The notes below the pieces were generated by a model, which saw only the letters and a list, made by a program, of their open reading frames with translations, made no database searches and was not told the origin of the DNA. The translations under genes and the position numbers were made by a program. 56,141 bases of DNA, taken from contig JAFUZP010000039.1 of assembly GCA_017476545.1 (NCBI GenBank), positions 1 through 56,141 of the forward strand, given 5' to 3'. Source of the DNA: Alloprevotella sp. GTDB lineage: Bacteria > Bacteroidota > Bacteroidia > Bacteroidales > Bacteroidaceae. How positions within the stretch are numbered: the stretch's first letter is position 1; each line of letters begins with the position of its first letter. Positions 1 through 8,520 of this stretch are shown here, piece after piece.

Positions 1-1
1 A

Positions 2-130
2 CGTCAAATAATCAAGTCAAATGAGTGGATAAACGAACACTTTCGCGAGCCAACGATGCCCTTTGGGGCACTGAAACCAACTGAACTGATTCAGAAGGTA
101 CGGCTTCCACTCACAAATATTAATTTTTAG
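2..130 (+). CDS. C-terminal end of an unidentified protein (partial)
   Basis: An open frame runs in from the left edge and ends at TAG 128-130, giving 42 residues that include NEWINEHFREP and end in LPLTNINF. The stretch is clearly richer in A and T than the genes to its right and its amino-acid mix looks protein-like rather than like a GC-rich shadow frame. No family is recognised and no start is visible. It could be chance; the frame is short. The 88 bases that follow hold only a short AT run (about 140-152) before the repeat array. Confidence 0.35.
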   Translation, partial: RQIIKSNEWINEHFREPTMPFGALKPTELIQKVRLPLTNINF

Positions 131-192
131 AACTCACCTTAATATATATATGGAGAGAGCCCCCCTCCTCAACTGCGCCACCGCGCGGGAAC

Positions 193-510
193 CGACCACC
201 TCAGCACCTCACCACTCATGACCACAGCAGGTGACCACCCATGACCACAGCAGGTCGCACCTCATGACCACAGCAGGTCACCACTCATGACCACAGCAGG
301 TCACCACACATGACCACAGCAGGTCACCACACATGACCACAGCAGGTCACCACACATGACCACAGCAGGTCGCCACACATGACCACAGCAGGTCACCACA
401 CATGACCACAGCAGGTCACCACACATGACCACAGCAGGTCACCACTCACGACCACAGCAGGTCACCACACATGACCACAGCAGGTGACTGCACATGACCT
501 GCCGTGGTGG
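193..510. repeat. 23-bp tandem array with TGACC/GGTCA inverted-repeat core
   Basis: Twelve units start at 219, 242, 265, 288, 311, 334, 357, 380, 403, 426, 449 and 472, an exact 23-bp period. Each has the 16-nt core TGACCACAGCAGGTCA, in which TGACC and GGTCA are inverted repeats around a 6-nt centre, followed by a 7-nt spacer close to CCACACA. A degenerate unit precedes it near 193. The unit at 495 (TGACCTGCCGTGGTgg) reads as the reverse complement of the core, so the array ends in an inverted copy. The period is not a multiple of three and nothing suggests coding. The array lies beyond the 3' end of galK. Confidence 0.9.
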
Positions 511-627
511 ATGGGGGCGGCACTGCGGACTGAGACGCGGGCACAACAAGACGAGCCCCCCGACGCTCACGCGCCAGGAGGCTCCCATTCACAAAATTAT
601 GACTCTAAGTTATTACGTGCCGGAGAG

Positions 628-1788
628 TTAGAGCAGTCGGCGCGCGCCATCGCCGATGACAACGTCGATGACAACGGGCTTCTTGCCGTACTTGGCTTCA
701 AACTTCTCAACAACGACTTTCTTGAAGTTGGGCACGAGTTCGTCGGCTACAAGGTTGATGGTGCAACCGCCGAAGCCGCCGCCCATAATGCGGCTGCCCG
801 TGACGCCTTCTTCCTTGGCGATGTCATTCAGGAAGTCAAGCTCCTCGCAACTTACCTCGTACTCCTTGGAAAGACCATGATGCGTTTCGTACATCATCTG
901 ACCAACGGTTTCGTAGTCGTCCTTCTCGAGGGCGTCGCAGACAGCAAGAACGCGGACTACTTCACCGATGACGTAGCGTGCGCGCTTGTATTCGTCGGCG
1001 GTAATCTGGTCCTTCACTTCTTCCAGCATGTCGTAGTTGGCATCGCGGAGCGACTTCACTTCGGGGTGCTTCTGTGCGATGACCTCAGCCACATGTTCGC
1101 ATTGGAGACGACGCTCGTTGTAGGGAGAGCCCTTAAGTTCGTGCTTCACGCAGCTGTTCACGAGAATGAGCTGGTAGCCTTTCGGGTGCCAGGGGAAGTA
1201 TGCGATTTCGCCGCTGCGGCAGTCCATGCGCATGAGGTGTCCGGCCTTGCCGAGGCAGGAGATGGCTTGATCCATGATACCACAGTTCACGCCGATGTAC
1301 TTGTGCTCGGTACGCTGGCCTACACGGGCGAGTTCCATGCGCTCAATCTTGTTGTCGCCGAAGAGGTCGTTCAGGGCGAAAGCGTATGTGCTTTCGAGGG
1401 CTGCAGAACTGGACATGCCTGCGCCGAGGGGAACATCGCCAGCAAAGGCTGTGTTGAAGCCCTGTACGGGTACGCCGAGTGCCATCATCTCGCGGCATAC
1501 GCCAAAGATGTAGCGTGCCCAGGTGGCGCTGGGACCGTTCTCGTCGTCAAGGGAGAACTGTACGCGGTCCTTCAGGTCGATGCTGTAGGCATCGACGGTG
1601 CGCGTGCCGTTGGGCTTGATTTCGGCTATCATGCCTTGCTCTACTGCGCCGGGGAATACGAATCCGTTGTTATAGTCGGTGTGCTCACCAATGAGGTTGA
1701 TGCGGCCGGGACTTGCGTAAACGTTGCCCGTAGTGCCGTCGAAGTGCTTTACGAAGCGGCTTCTTACGTCTTCAATTGTAAGTTTCAT
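628..1788 (-). CDS. galK: Galactokinase
   Basis: Phosphorylates alpha-D-galactose with ATP, the first committed step of the Leloir pathway in the cytoplasm. The 386-residue length is normal for the GHMP kinase family. Visible motifs are the galactokinase signature GRINLIGEHTDY (residues 28-39), the ATP-binding loop PLGAGMSSSAALES (120-133), the catalytic Asp in GIMDQ (Asp173) and the C-terminal GGGFGGCTINLV (about 336-347). It is the last gene of the galM-transporter-galK operon, 24 nt after the transporter stop. No T-rich terminator is visible after its stop. The best-supported start is the ATG at 1788, which gives the usual N-terminus. Identification is secure. Confidence 0.97.
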   Translation of the reverse strand: MKLTIEDVRSRFVKHFDGTTGNVYASPGRINLIGEHTDYNNGFVFPGAVEQGMIAEIKPNGTRTVDAYSIDLKDRVQFSLDDENGPSATWARYIFGVCREMMALGVPVQGFNTAFAGDVPLGAGMSSSAALESTYAFALNDLFGDNKIERMELARVGQRTEHKYIGVNCGIMDQAISCLGKAGHLMRMDCRSGEIAYFPWHPKGYQLILVNSCVKHELKGSPYNERRLQCEHVAEVIAQKHPEVKSLRDANYDMLEEVKDQITADEYKRARYVIGEVVRVLAVCDALEKDDYETVGQMMYETHHGLSKEYEVSCEELDFLNDIAKEEGVTGSRIMGGGFGGCTINLVADELVPNFKKVVVEKFEAKYGKKPVVIDVVIGDGARRLL

Positions 1789-1812
1789 AATATAAATAAT
1801 CTTTTAATGTGT

Positions 1813-3099
1813 TTATTCTTCACGCTTGGTCACACGGCTACCTACAAGTGCGTAGAAGAGGATGTATGCTGCGCAGAATACGACTACCCAGAAGCTGGTG
1901 ATGTAGTCCGTAAGGTCGGCAACCCAACCCTGGATGGCCATCATCACGGCGCAACCGAATACCATCGTCATGAAGATGCCGGAGGCTACGGCTGTGTACT
2001 TGCCGAGACCTTCAACGGCCATGTTGAAGATGGCACCCCACATGACGCTGGTGCAGAGGCCGACGAGAAGGAATGCGAAGATGCCGAGAGGAATTTCCTG
2101 CCATACGATTTCGAGCTTGCCCCAGTCAACACCGGGGAAGCTTACGAGGACATCCGTGGGTGCAAACATACCGAAGATGACGAGGCAGAGGGTTGCGATG
2201 CTGACGGTGGTGACCATGGCGCGGCTGCTGACTTTGCTGCCGATGGCGGCACCAGCGAATCTGCCGATGAGCATCATGAACCAATAGACGGCTACAATCA
2301 TGCCGACGGTTGCAGCGGGAATGTGAAGGGGATTGGCGGGATCGTTGAGGTACTGCTGCACGGCGTTCGGCGTTCCGACCTCAATACCCATGTAGAGGAA
2401 GATGGCAAGTGCACCGAGGGCGAAGTGACGATACTTCATGGCACCCTTTACGAGGCTGACGTCCACAGGAGCTTGTTCGGGCTCTTCAATCTTCGTGAAG
2501 AGGATGACGACGAATGCAACTGCAAAGATGGCGAGGGCTATCATCAGTGCGGGGGTAGCGTCGGCAATCTTTGCCTTCGTGGCGTCGGCGATGAGGGCTC
2601 CCATCAAGATGTAGCAAGCAACGGCTGCAGAGCTGTTGAACACGCCGCCAATCTGGATGAGCTGGTTGCCCTTGTTGCCGCCACCGCCGAGGAGGTTCAG
2701 CATGGGGTTTACAACGCAGTTCAGGATACACATGGTCAGTCCGCTGATGAAAGCACCAAGGAGGTAAACGCCGAATACGACGCCGATGTTGCTTCCGTCG
2801 CCAGCGTCGATGAGTCCGCTGCACCACTGGATGAGGATGCCTACGATGCCGACAACGAGACCGATGAGAGCAGTCTTCTTGTAACCGAATTTGGCGATGA
2901 GCATACCGGCGGGAATACCCATTACGAGGTAGGCGATGAAGTTGCCATAGTTACCGATCTGTGCAAGCACATTACTGATTTCACCCTGGTTTTTAATGAT
3001 GGTTGCCATCGGTGTGCATAGGTTCGTCACGAAGGCAATCATGGCGAAGAGCGCAATCATTACGATGATGGCTCCCCATTGTTTAGCTTGTTTTGCCAT
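1813..3099 (-). CDS. gluP: Sugar MFS transporter (glucose/galactose, FucP/GluP type)
   Basis: Polytopic inner-membrane protein of 428 residues with about 12 hydrophobic segments, beginning with a short basic N-terminus (MAKQAKQWG) and ending in a charged tail. The long-loop FIE/EEP region after segment six and the overall pattern match the FucP-like branch of the major facilitator superfamily, probably sugar/H+ or Na+ symport. It lies between galM and galK, an order known from Bacteroides, which points to galactose or glucose as substrate. The substrate is inferred from the operon, not from residues. The gene symbol is used by analogy with Brucella gluP. Confidence 0.85.
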   Translation of the reverse strand: MAKQAKQWGAIIVMIALFAMIAFVTNLCTPMATIIKNQGEISNVLAQIGNYGNFIAYLVMGIPAGMLIAKFGYKKTALIGLVVGIVGILIQWCSGLIDAGDGSNIGVVFGVYLLGAFISGLTMCILNCVVNPMLNLLGGGGNKGNQLIQIGGVFNSSAAVACYILMGALIADATKAKIADATPALMIALAIFAVAFVVILFTKIEEPEQAPVDVSLVKGAMKYRHFALGALAIFLYMGIEVGTPNAVQQYLNDPANPLHIPAATVGMIVAVYWFMMLIGRFAGAAIGSKVSSRAMVTTVSIATLCLVIFGMFAPTDVLVSFPGVDWGKLEIVWQEIPLGIFAFLLVGLCTSVMWGAIFNMAVEGLGKYTAVASGIFMTMVFGCAVMMAIQGWVADLTDYITSFWVVVFCAAYILFYALVGSRVTKREE

Positions 3100-3129
3100 A
3101 AATTGTTTATTTAAAGTTATTATTGTTTC

Positions 3130-4212
3130 TTATGCTTCTACTCCGAACTTGTAGATTGTTTTCTGTGTATAGACTTCGCCGGGCTTCAGAACCACGCTGG
3201 GGAAGTAGGGGTGGTTGGGGCTGTCGGGGAAGTGCTGTGCCTCAAAGCAGAGCGCGCTGCGACGTCCGAAGGTGGCGCCATGCTGGCCCTTGTAGCCGTC
3301 TGCCCAGTTGTCGCTGTAGAACTGTACGCCGGGTTCCGTCGTGTAAACTTCCATCGTACGGCCGCTCTTGGGTTCAACGATTTTGGCTGCGAAGGAGAGT
3401 TCGCCGACTTCCTTCTTGTTCAAAACGTAGCAATGGTCGTAGCCTGCACCGTTCTTGATTTGTTCGCAGTCGGCGTCGATGTCCTGCCCCACGGGTTTCG
3501 GTGTGCGGAAGTCGAAGGGTGTGCCTTCCACCTTGCGGATTTCTCCCGTCGGGATGCTCGTCTCGTCGATAGGCAAGTAGAAGTCAGCGTTAATTTGGCA
3601 GATGACGTCCATTGCGCTTGGCGTCGGGTTTGCGATACCGGCAAGGCTGAAGAAGCCGTGGCTCGTCATGTTGACGATAGTCCGCTTGTTCGTCGTTCCG
3701 CTGTAGTCAATGACAAGTTCGTCATCGTCCGTCAAAGTGTATTTCACCGTCATTGTGAGTTCGCCGGGGAAACCTTCCTGATAGTATGCGGAGACGTAAC
3801 GAAGCACAACCGTTTGCTCGTTCACCTGCTCTGCGTCCCACACGCGGGCGTGGAAACCCGTGGGACCGCCGTGCAGATGGTTTGGTCCGTTGTTTACGGC
3901 CAACGTATATTCTTTGCCGTTGAGCGTAAACTTGCCGCGGGCGATGCGGTTGCCGTAGCGTCCTACAAGCGTGGAGAGGAAAGGTTCGGGACTGGCGATA
4001 CAGTCGTCAATACAGTCGTGTCCCTGGATGACATTGGCGTAGTTGCCGTTGCGGTCGGGTACCATAATGGCGACGATGGAGCCGCCGTAGTTCGTCACAG
4101 CTACTTCCATGCCGCCATTGTTGCGAAGGAAGAAGAGATCAACCTCTTTGCCTTGTACTTCTTTCTGAAAGTCCTCCCGGCGAAGGCCGCAGAGGGGTGT
4201 TTTGAGTTCCAT
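3130..4212 (-). CDS. galM: Aldose 1-epimerase (mutarotase)
   Basis: Interconverts beta- and alpha-galactose to feed galactokinase. The 360-residue protein has the family landmarks: NHLHGGPTGF (111-120), the catalytic-acid His in NMTSHGFF (His185, where many relatives have NLTNHSYF) and the catalytic-base Glu in TTEPGVQFY (Glu293). There is no signal peptide, so it should act in the cytoplasm, unlike some secreted Bacteroides mutarotases. It is the first gene of the operon, 30 nt before the transporter. A candidate promoter lies at 4309-4339, leaving a leader of about 90 nt. Identification is secure. Confidence 0.95.
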   Translation of the reverse strand: MELKTPLCGLRREDFQKEVQGKEVDLFFLRNNGGMEVAVTNYGGSIVAIMVPDRNGNYANVIQGHDCIDDCIASPEPFLSTLVGRYGNRIARGKFTLNGKEYTLAVNNGPNHLHGGPTGFHARVWDAEQVNEQTVVLRYVSAYYQEGFPGELTMTVKYTLTDDDELVIDYSGTTNKRTIVNMTSHGFFSLAGIANPTPSAMDVICQINADFYLPIDETSIPTGEIRKVEGTPFDFRTPKPVGQDIDADCEQIKNGAGYDHCYVLNKKEVGELSFAAKIVEPKSGRTMEVYTTEPGVQFYSDNWADGYKGQHGATFGRRSALCFEAQHFPDSPNHPYFPSVVLKPGEVYTQKTIYKFGVEA

Positions 4213-4308
4213 GATATTTACTTTTTAATTAGTAAAAAACGCTTTTCGTGCGGCCATTAGACGTTGCGGATGCACCAGCATCTTCGCGCTGTCCGCCGCA
4301 ATCTCTTG

Positions 4309-4339
4309 CAAATATGGCAAGAACTTTTGGATTACCCAA
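4309..4339 (-). promoter_or_regulatory. Candidate promoter of the galactose operon
   Basis: Reading on the minus strand there is TTG (4337-4339), 20 nt, then CATATTTG (4309-4316), one base off the Bacteroides -7 box TAnnTTTG. Spacing is ideal and it sits about 100 nt upstream of galM. It is a motif match only. Confidence 0.45.
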
Positions 4340-4370
4340 GCCTTCTGCGAATATTTTTCCGAAAAAACAC

Positions 4371-4401
4371 TTGCCCGTATAGCCCGTAGTTTTTACCTTT
4401 G
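4371..4401 (+). promoter_or_regulatory. Promoter of ssrA
   Basis: TTG at 4371-4373, 20 nt, then a perfect TACCTTTG at 4394-4401, the Bacteroides sigma-ABfr pattern. The mature tmRNA begins 35 nt downstream, so a short 5' piece would be trimmed. Confidence 0.8.
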
Positions 4402-4435
4402 CGCCGCTCAACCGCCTTTTCGCCTACATGTAACC

Positions 4436-4838
4436 GGGGCAGACCGGATTTGACAGCGGGCCGAGATGGTATGTAAGCACGCAGTGCGCCTGGAAGTGGG
4501 CACTTAAAACACGGCTTCCGAAAAATTTAACTGGCAACAACAGCTATGCTCTCGCTGCCTGAACGAAGAATAGTAGTTCATTTGGCTTAATCGCAGCGCA
4601 AGGCGCAGCGACGTGACGTCACCCCGAAACTCTTTTTCCGAAGTTCGCGGATACGGTGGCGCAGGTAAATCGGAAATAGGTTGCGCCGGCCTCGTGGTGC
4701 CAGCCGAAGTTCTTTCGAGGATAAGGCAGCGGTCGGTAGTCCCGGCCTCGCCGCTGCCCGACAACCGAAGCGGGACTAAGCGTGTAGAAAGCGTATGGTC
4801 TTCCCGTTTGGACGAGGGTTCGATTCCCTCCTGCTCCA
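4436..4838 (+). ncRNA. ssrA: Transfer-messenger RNA (tmRNA)
   Basis: Rescues stalled ribosomes and tags the nascent chain for proteolysis. The 5' end GGGGCAG pairs with CTGCTCC near the 3' end to form the tRNA-like acceptor stem, and the TPsiC arm is seen as GAGGGTTCGATTCCCTC just before it. The tag frame is GGC AAC AAC AGC TAT GCT CTC GCT GCC TGA (4533-4562), giving GNNSYALAA after the Ala carried by tmRNA itself. CCA is not encoded: the sequence after discriminator A4838 is CGC. The remaining ~270 nt form the pseudoknot region. Length is about 403 nt, normal for Bacteroidota. The exact resume codon is inferred. Confidence 0.95.
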
Positions 4839-4856
4839 CGCTGGGGTGGATGCATG

Positions 4857-4900
4857 GCGGTGGGGGGGGCGCCCGGGCGTTCCGGGGCCCCACCGCTTTT
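4857..4900 (+). terminator. Intrinsic terminator of ssrA
   Basis: GCGGTGGGG (4857-4865) pairs with CCCCACCGC (4888-4896) and is followed by TTTT at 4897-4900. It starts 19 nt after the tmRNA end. Confidence 0.85.
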
Positions 4901-5087
4901 CCGTAACGTAACGGGAGAATAAGTTACAAACGGGGGCACCGCGCCACGCCATCCCGGGCCGTTCGGCCGGAACGGACGAAGCAGCCGCTTACATGCCGCC
5001 CGCCCCGAAAAAGTTACCCTGCAAAAGCCAAGTAATGCAATAAATGCGGAAAAAATCAGTTATATTTAGACACACCTACCACTGGTT

Positions 5088-8000
5088 TTGAAAAAATACG
5101 CCGCCTACATAGTCGTCCTACTGCTCGCACTGACCGCGTGCTCCACCAAGGAGAACACGGCCCGGAGCCGCTTTTGGCACTCGTTCAATGCGAGGTATAA
5201 CACCTACTTCAACGGCCACGAAGCCTACAAAGAAGGGATGCAGAGCAAAGAGAAGGGCAATGCCGATGATTTCACGGAGCGTCTCCCTTTCTTCCTCGTT
5301 GGCAATGAGAAGTCCGCCACCCTAGGCAAAAGCCAGTTCGAGACGGCCATCACGAAATGCGAAAAGGCCATCCAGCTCCACTCCATCAAGAAAAAGCCCA
5401 AAATAGATCCCGGCAAGCGCCGCACGGAGAAGGGTAAGCAATACCTGGCGCGGAAGGAATACAACCCATTCCTCAAGAACGCGTGGCTTCTCATGGGACA
5501 GGCGCAGTTCCAGAAGGGGGACTTTGCCGAAGCTGCCGCCACGTTCTCGTACATCACCCGCCTCTACCAAGCCGAACCACCTGTCGCTGCCGAGGCCCGT
5601 GCATGGCTGGCACGCTGCTATGCCGCCCAAGAGTGGTATTACGATGCCGAGGACGTCCTCTCCAAGCTTGGGCGCGACAGTCTCAACGCCCGCTTGCGCA
5701 ACGAACGCGACGCCACATTGGCCGACCTCCTGCTGCGGCAGGAACGTCTTGACGACGCCCTGCCCTACCTCCAACGTGCCGCGAAGAAAGCGGGAAGCAA
5801 ACTCCGCCGCGCACGCCTCTACTTCCTCCTGGGACAGGTGGAGCAGACTCTCGGACATGACCGCGCCTCCTACAAAGCCCTTTCCAAGTGTCTGCGCCAA
5901 AACCCTCCCTACCAACTGGCTTTCAACGCACGCATCCTACAGACTGAAGTGCTCAGTGAGGGCGGACAGTCTCGGCAGATGTTGGCGCGTCTGCGGCGCA
6001 TGGCACGCTCGGACAAGAACAAAAATTATCTCGACCAAGTGTATTACGCAATGGGCAACATCCACTTGTCCGCCGCCGACACGGCATCCGCCATCGCCGC
6101 CTACGAACGGGGGCGCGCCAAGGCCACGCGCAACGGAGTAGAAAAGGGTGTACTGCTGCTCCGCCTCGGTCAAGTATATTGGGACCAGCAACGCTTCGAG
6201 AAAGCGCAGGGCTGCTACAGCGAAGCGCTCAGCATGATTGACAAGTCGCGGAAGGATTATCCCGAAGTGATGCGCCGCTCCAAAATTTTGGACAAGCTCG
6301 TACCCTACACCTCTGCTGTATACCTTCAGGACAGCCTACAGCTACTCTCCGTCATGAGCGAGACCGACCGCAATGCCGCCATCGACCGCGTCATTGAAGC
6401 GTTGAAGATAAAAGAAAAAGAGGAAGCGCGCGCGCGAAAAGACTCCGCCGCACGCACCCGGGCCGAAGAAAACGGCATAATGCCGGCAGGAGACGGGCAG
6501 GAAGTCCCCTTGAGCCGCGCGCCGCAGAAAGGCGAACAGGCCTGGTACTTCTACAACCCCATGCTCGTCATGCAGGGAAAGCAGGACTTCGCAAAGCAGT
6601 GGGGTAACCGCAAAAACGAGGACAACTGGCGCCGGGCCAATAAGACGGTGGTCATGATGGAAACCGCCGAGAGTTACGACTACGAGGCCGAGGATTCTAT
6701 CCGCGCCATGCAGGACAGCATTGACGCCATCGCCCAAGAAGCGGACAGCGTACCCAGCCCCGAGAACGACCCGCACCAACGGGAATACTACCTGAAGCAG
6801 ATACCTTTCACGCCCGAGGCGAAGGAGGCTTCCAACCTCATCATCATGGACGGCCTCTACAATGCAGGCATCATCGAAAAGGACGAACTGGAAGACTTCC
6901 CGCTCGCGGCGGGTACACTCGGCCGCATCGTACGGCAATACCCGACATTCGATAAATTGCAGGACACTTACTACCAGTTGTTCCTGCTTTACTCCCGCTG
7001 GGGGAAACAGGCGGAGGCCAACCGCTACCGCAACCTCATGGCGCAGCAATTCCCCGACAGCAGCACAACGAAGCTCATCCTCGACCCCGACTACCTCCTT
7101 AACGCCCGCCATGGAAGCGCTATTGAGGATTCGCTCTACGCAAGTGCTTACAACGCTTACCTAAGCCATGACCGCCACAGCGTAGAGGCCGCCTACAAGT
7201 ACTCGTCGGACAAATTCCCGAGCGGAAAGAACCGGCCCAAGTTCATCTTCCTACACGCCCTAAGCCGCATCGGAACGGCCTCTAACAAAGAGCTTGCCGA
7301 CGAACTGCGCGACCTGGTCCAGCAGTACCCGCAAAGTGATGTCAGCGAGCTGGCCGGCCTCATCGTGAACGGCCTCGCCGCAGGGCGGCAGCTGGGCGAT
7401 GGCGGACTGGCACCAAATTCGCTCTGGGCGCGGCGCACCGAACAGGATTCCGTGCAAGCCGACGGTACGCCTCCTGCACTTTCGGCGGAACGCGAGGGCA
7501 AGTTCGTATTCCTCGCTGCCTACGAACGCGACTCGGTGGACGACAACCGACTCCTTTACGACCTGGCACACCACAATTTCACAGGCTTCTACGTCCGCAA
7601 CTTCGATATAGAGAAAATTCAGTCCGCCAGCGGTCTGACACAGTTCCGCATACATGGGTTCAAGAGCTACGATGAAGTACATGCCTATGCGCAGGAACTC
7701 TTCCATGAGAAGGCCGTGGCCGAGCAGCTGCGCCATGCCCGCATATTCCTCATCTCGGAACCTAACCTCGCCCTCATCGGTCGGCAGTTCAGCTTTGACG
7801 ACTACCAGACGTTCTTCGACTCCGCTTTCGCACCGCTTCCCCTCCGTCCCGACCTGCAGTTAGACACGGAGGCCGAACCCGCCCCGCAGAAGTACGACGA
7901 GCAAATCGGCGAAATATATCCGCGCGAAGTGAAGGAAACATCCACGCCACCCGCCTCCGAGGGCAAGACACCCGCGCCCGACGCGGAAGCCACCCCCGAG

Positions 8001-8336
8001 CCTGAGCGTGAAACACCCCGACAGCAGGAAGTCCCCGAAGCACCGCAGGAAACGGAGCAACCCGTACCGGCCACGCCCGCCCCACCAACTCCTGCGCCCG
8101 CCGAAGAAGAGGAAGAAGATACCTACCCTATGGATGAGCCTGAGGAGGACGAGGGCAGTTATCCCATGGACGAGGAGGAAGATTCCCCTACTCCGCCCAC
8201 ACGCCCCAACCCGCTCCTGCCCGTGCCACCGCAGCCGCAGGAGGAAGAGGAGGAGGTACCCGCCACACCCGCACCCAACCAACCCCGCCCCGCACCGGAG
8301 GAAGACGAGGACGACGGCGAATGGTTTCCCGCATAA
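5088..8336 (+). CDS. SprE/PorW-like TPR lipoprotein
   Basis: A 1082-residue predicted outer-membrane or periplasmic lipoprotein. The N-terminus has a basic start, a hydrophobic core and lipobox LTAC (Cys18). The body (about 60-700) carries tetratricopeptide-like helical repeats, for example AWLLMGQAQFQKGDFAEAAATF and LRLGQVYWDQQRFEKAQGCY. The last 180 residues are rich in Pro, Glu and Asp with the repeated element YPMDEPEED/YPMDEEED and are probably disordered. The layout resembles SprE/PorW, linked to gliding and type IX secretion in Bacteroidota but also present in species without gliding. The start appears to be TTG at 5088, because an in-frame TAG at 5067 excludes a longer form and no ATG precedes the signal peptide. 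The exact role here is inferred. Confidence 0.8.
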   Translation: MKKYAAYIVVLLLALTACSTKENTARSRFWHSFNARYNTYFNGHEAYKEGMQSKEKGNADDFTERLPFFLVGNEKSATLGKSQFETAITKCEKAIQLHSIKKKPKIDPGKRRTEKGKQYLARKEYNPFLKNAWLLMGQAQFQKGDFAEAAATFSYITRLYQAEPPVAAEARAWLARCYAAQEWYYDAEDVLSKLGRDSLNARLRNERDATLADLLLRQERLDDALPYLQRAAKKAGSKLRRARLYFLLGQVEQTLGHDRASYKALSKCLRQNPPYQLAFNARILQTEVLSEGGQSRQMLARLRRMARSDKNKNYLDQVYYAMGNIHLSAADTASAIAAYERGRAKATRNGVEKGVLLLRLGQVYWDQQRFEKAQGCYSEALSMIDKSRKDYPEVMRRSKILDKLVPYTSAVYLQDSLQLLSVMSETDRNAAIDRVIEALKIKEKEEARARKDSAARTRAEENGIMPAGDGQEVPLSRAPQKGEQAWYFYNPMLVMQGKQDFAKQWGNRKNEDNWRRANKTVVMMETAESYDYEAEDSIRAMQDSIDAIAQEADSVPSPENDPHQREYYLKQIPFTPEAKEASNLIIMDGLYNAGIIEKDELEDFPLAAGTLGRIVRQYPTFDKLQDTYYQLFLLYSRWGKQAEANRYRNLMAQQFPDSSTTKLILDPDYLLNARHGSAIEDSLYASAYNAYLSHDRHSVEAAYKYSSDKFPSGKNRPKFIFLHALSRIGTASNKELADELRDLVQQYPQSDVSELAGLIVNGLAAGRQLGDGGLAPNSLWARRTEQDSVQADGTPPALSAEREGKFVFLAAYERDSVDDNRLLYDLAHHNFTGFYVRNFDIEKIQSASGLTQFRIHGFKSYDEVHAYAQELFHEKAVAEQLRHARIFLISEPNLALIGRQFSFDDYQTFFDSAFAPLPLRPDLQLDTEAEPAPQKYDEQIGEIYPREVKETSTPPASEGKTPAPDAEATPEPERETPRQQEVPEAPQETEQPVPATPAPPTPAPAEEEEEDTYPMDEPEEDEGSYPMDEEEDSPTPPTRPNPLLPVPPQPQEEEEEVPATPAPNQPRPAPEEDEDDGEWFPA

Positions 8337-8367
8337 GGAAGGGGGGATTCTCTGCACAAAACATACG

Positions 8368-8400
8368 CGGCGCGCATTGCACATCCTGCAATGCGCGCCG
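8368..8400. terminator. Long perfect hairpin after the SprE-like gene
   Basis: CGGCGCGCATTGCA (8368-8381) pairs perfectly with TGCAATGCGCGCCG (8387-8400) around a 5-nt loop. There is no T tract on either strand. Its place just after a stop codon and before the next promoter suggests transcript termination or 3'-end protection. Confidence 0.6.
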
Positions 8401-8483
8401 TGCGCTTATCAACAAATGGCGGCAGGAGGGGGGATACTACCATATCACTAAGGCTGGCACGCAAAAAAGCGGAGCTGCACCGT

Positions 8484-8514
8484 TTTGTACTGCCCGCAGT
8501 TTGCATTATCTTTG
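8484..8514 (+). promoter_or_regulatory. Promoter of the MATE gene; transcript nearly leaderless
   Basis: A textbook Bacteroides promoter: TTTG (8484-8487), 19 nt, TATCTTTG (8507-8514). The likely start codon ATG 8521 follows the -7 box by only 6 nt, so the mRNA should begin at or next to the start codon. This also excludes a start at 8485, which lies inside the -33 box. Confidence 0.85.
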
Positions 8515-8520
8515 CGCACC

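Noticed and set aside
193-510. Possible CRISPR array
   Set aside because: The units are contiguous at 23 bp with nearly identical 7-nt spacers; no unique spacers and no cas genes nearby. The same applies to the array at 51018.
484-3021. 845-codon open frame on the plus strand
   Set aside because: It is antisense to galK and the MFS gene, begins in the repeat array, and its product is an acidic mixture with no domain. Long antisense frames are expected where codon third positions are C/G-biased.
4229-4411. 60-codon minus-strand frame between galM and ssrA
   Set aside because: It would contain the candidate galM promoter and has no recognisable features.
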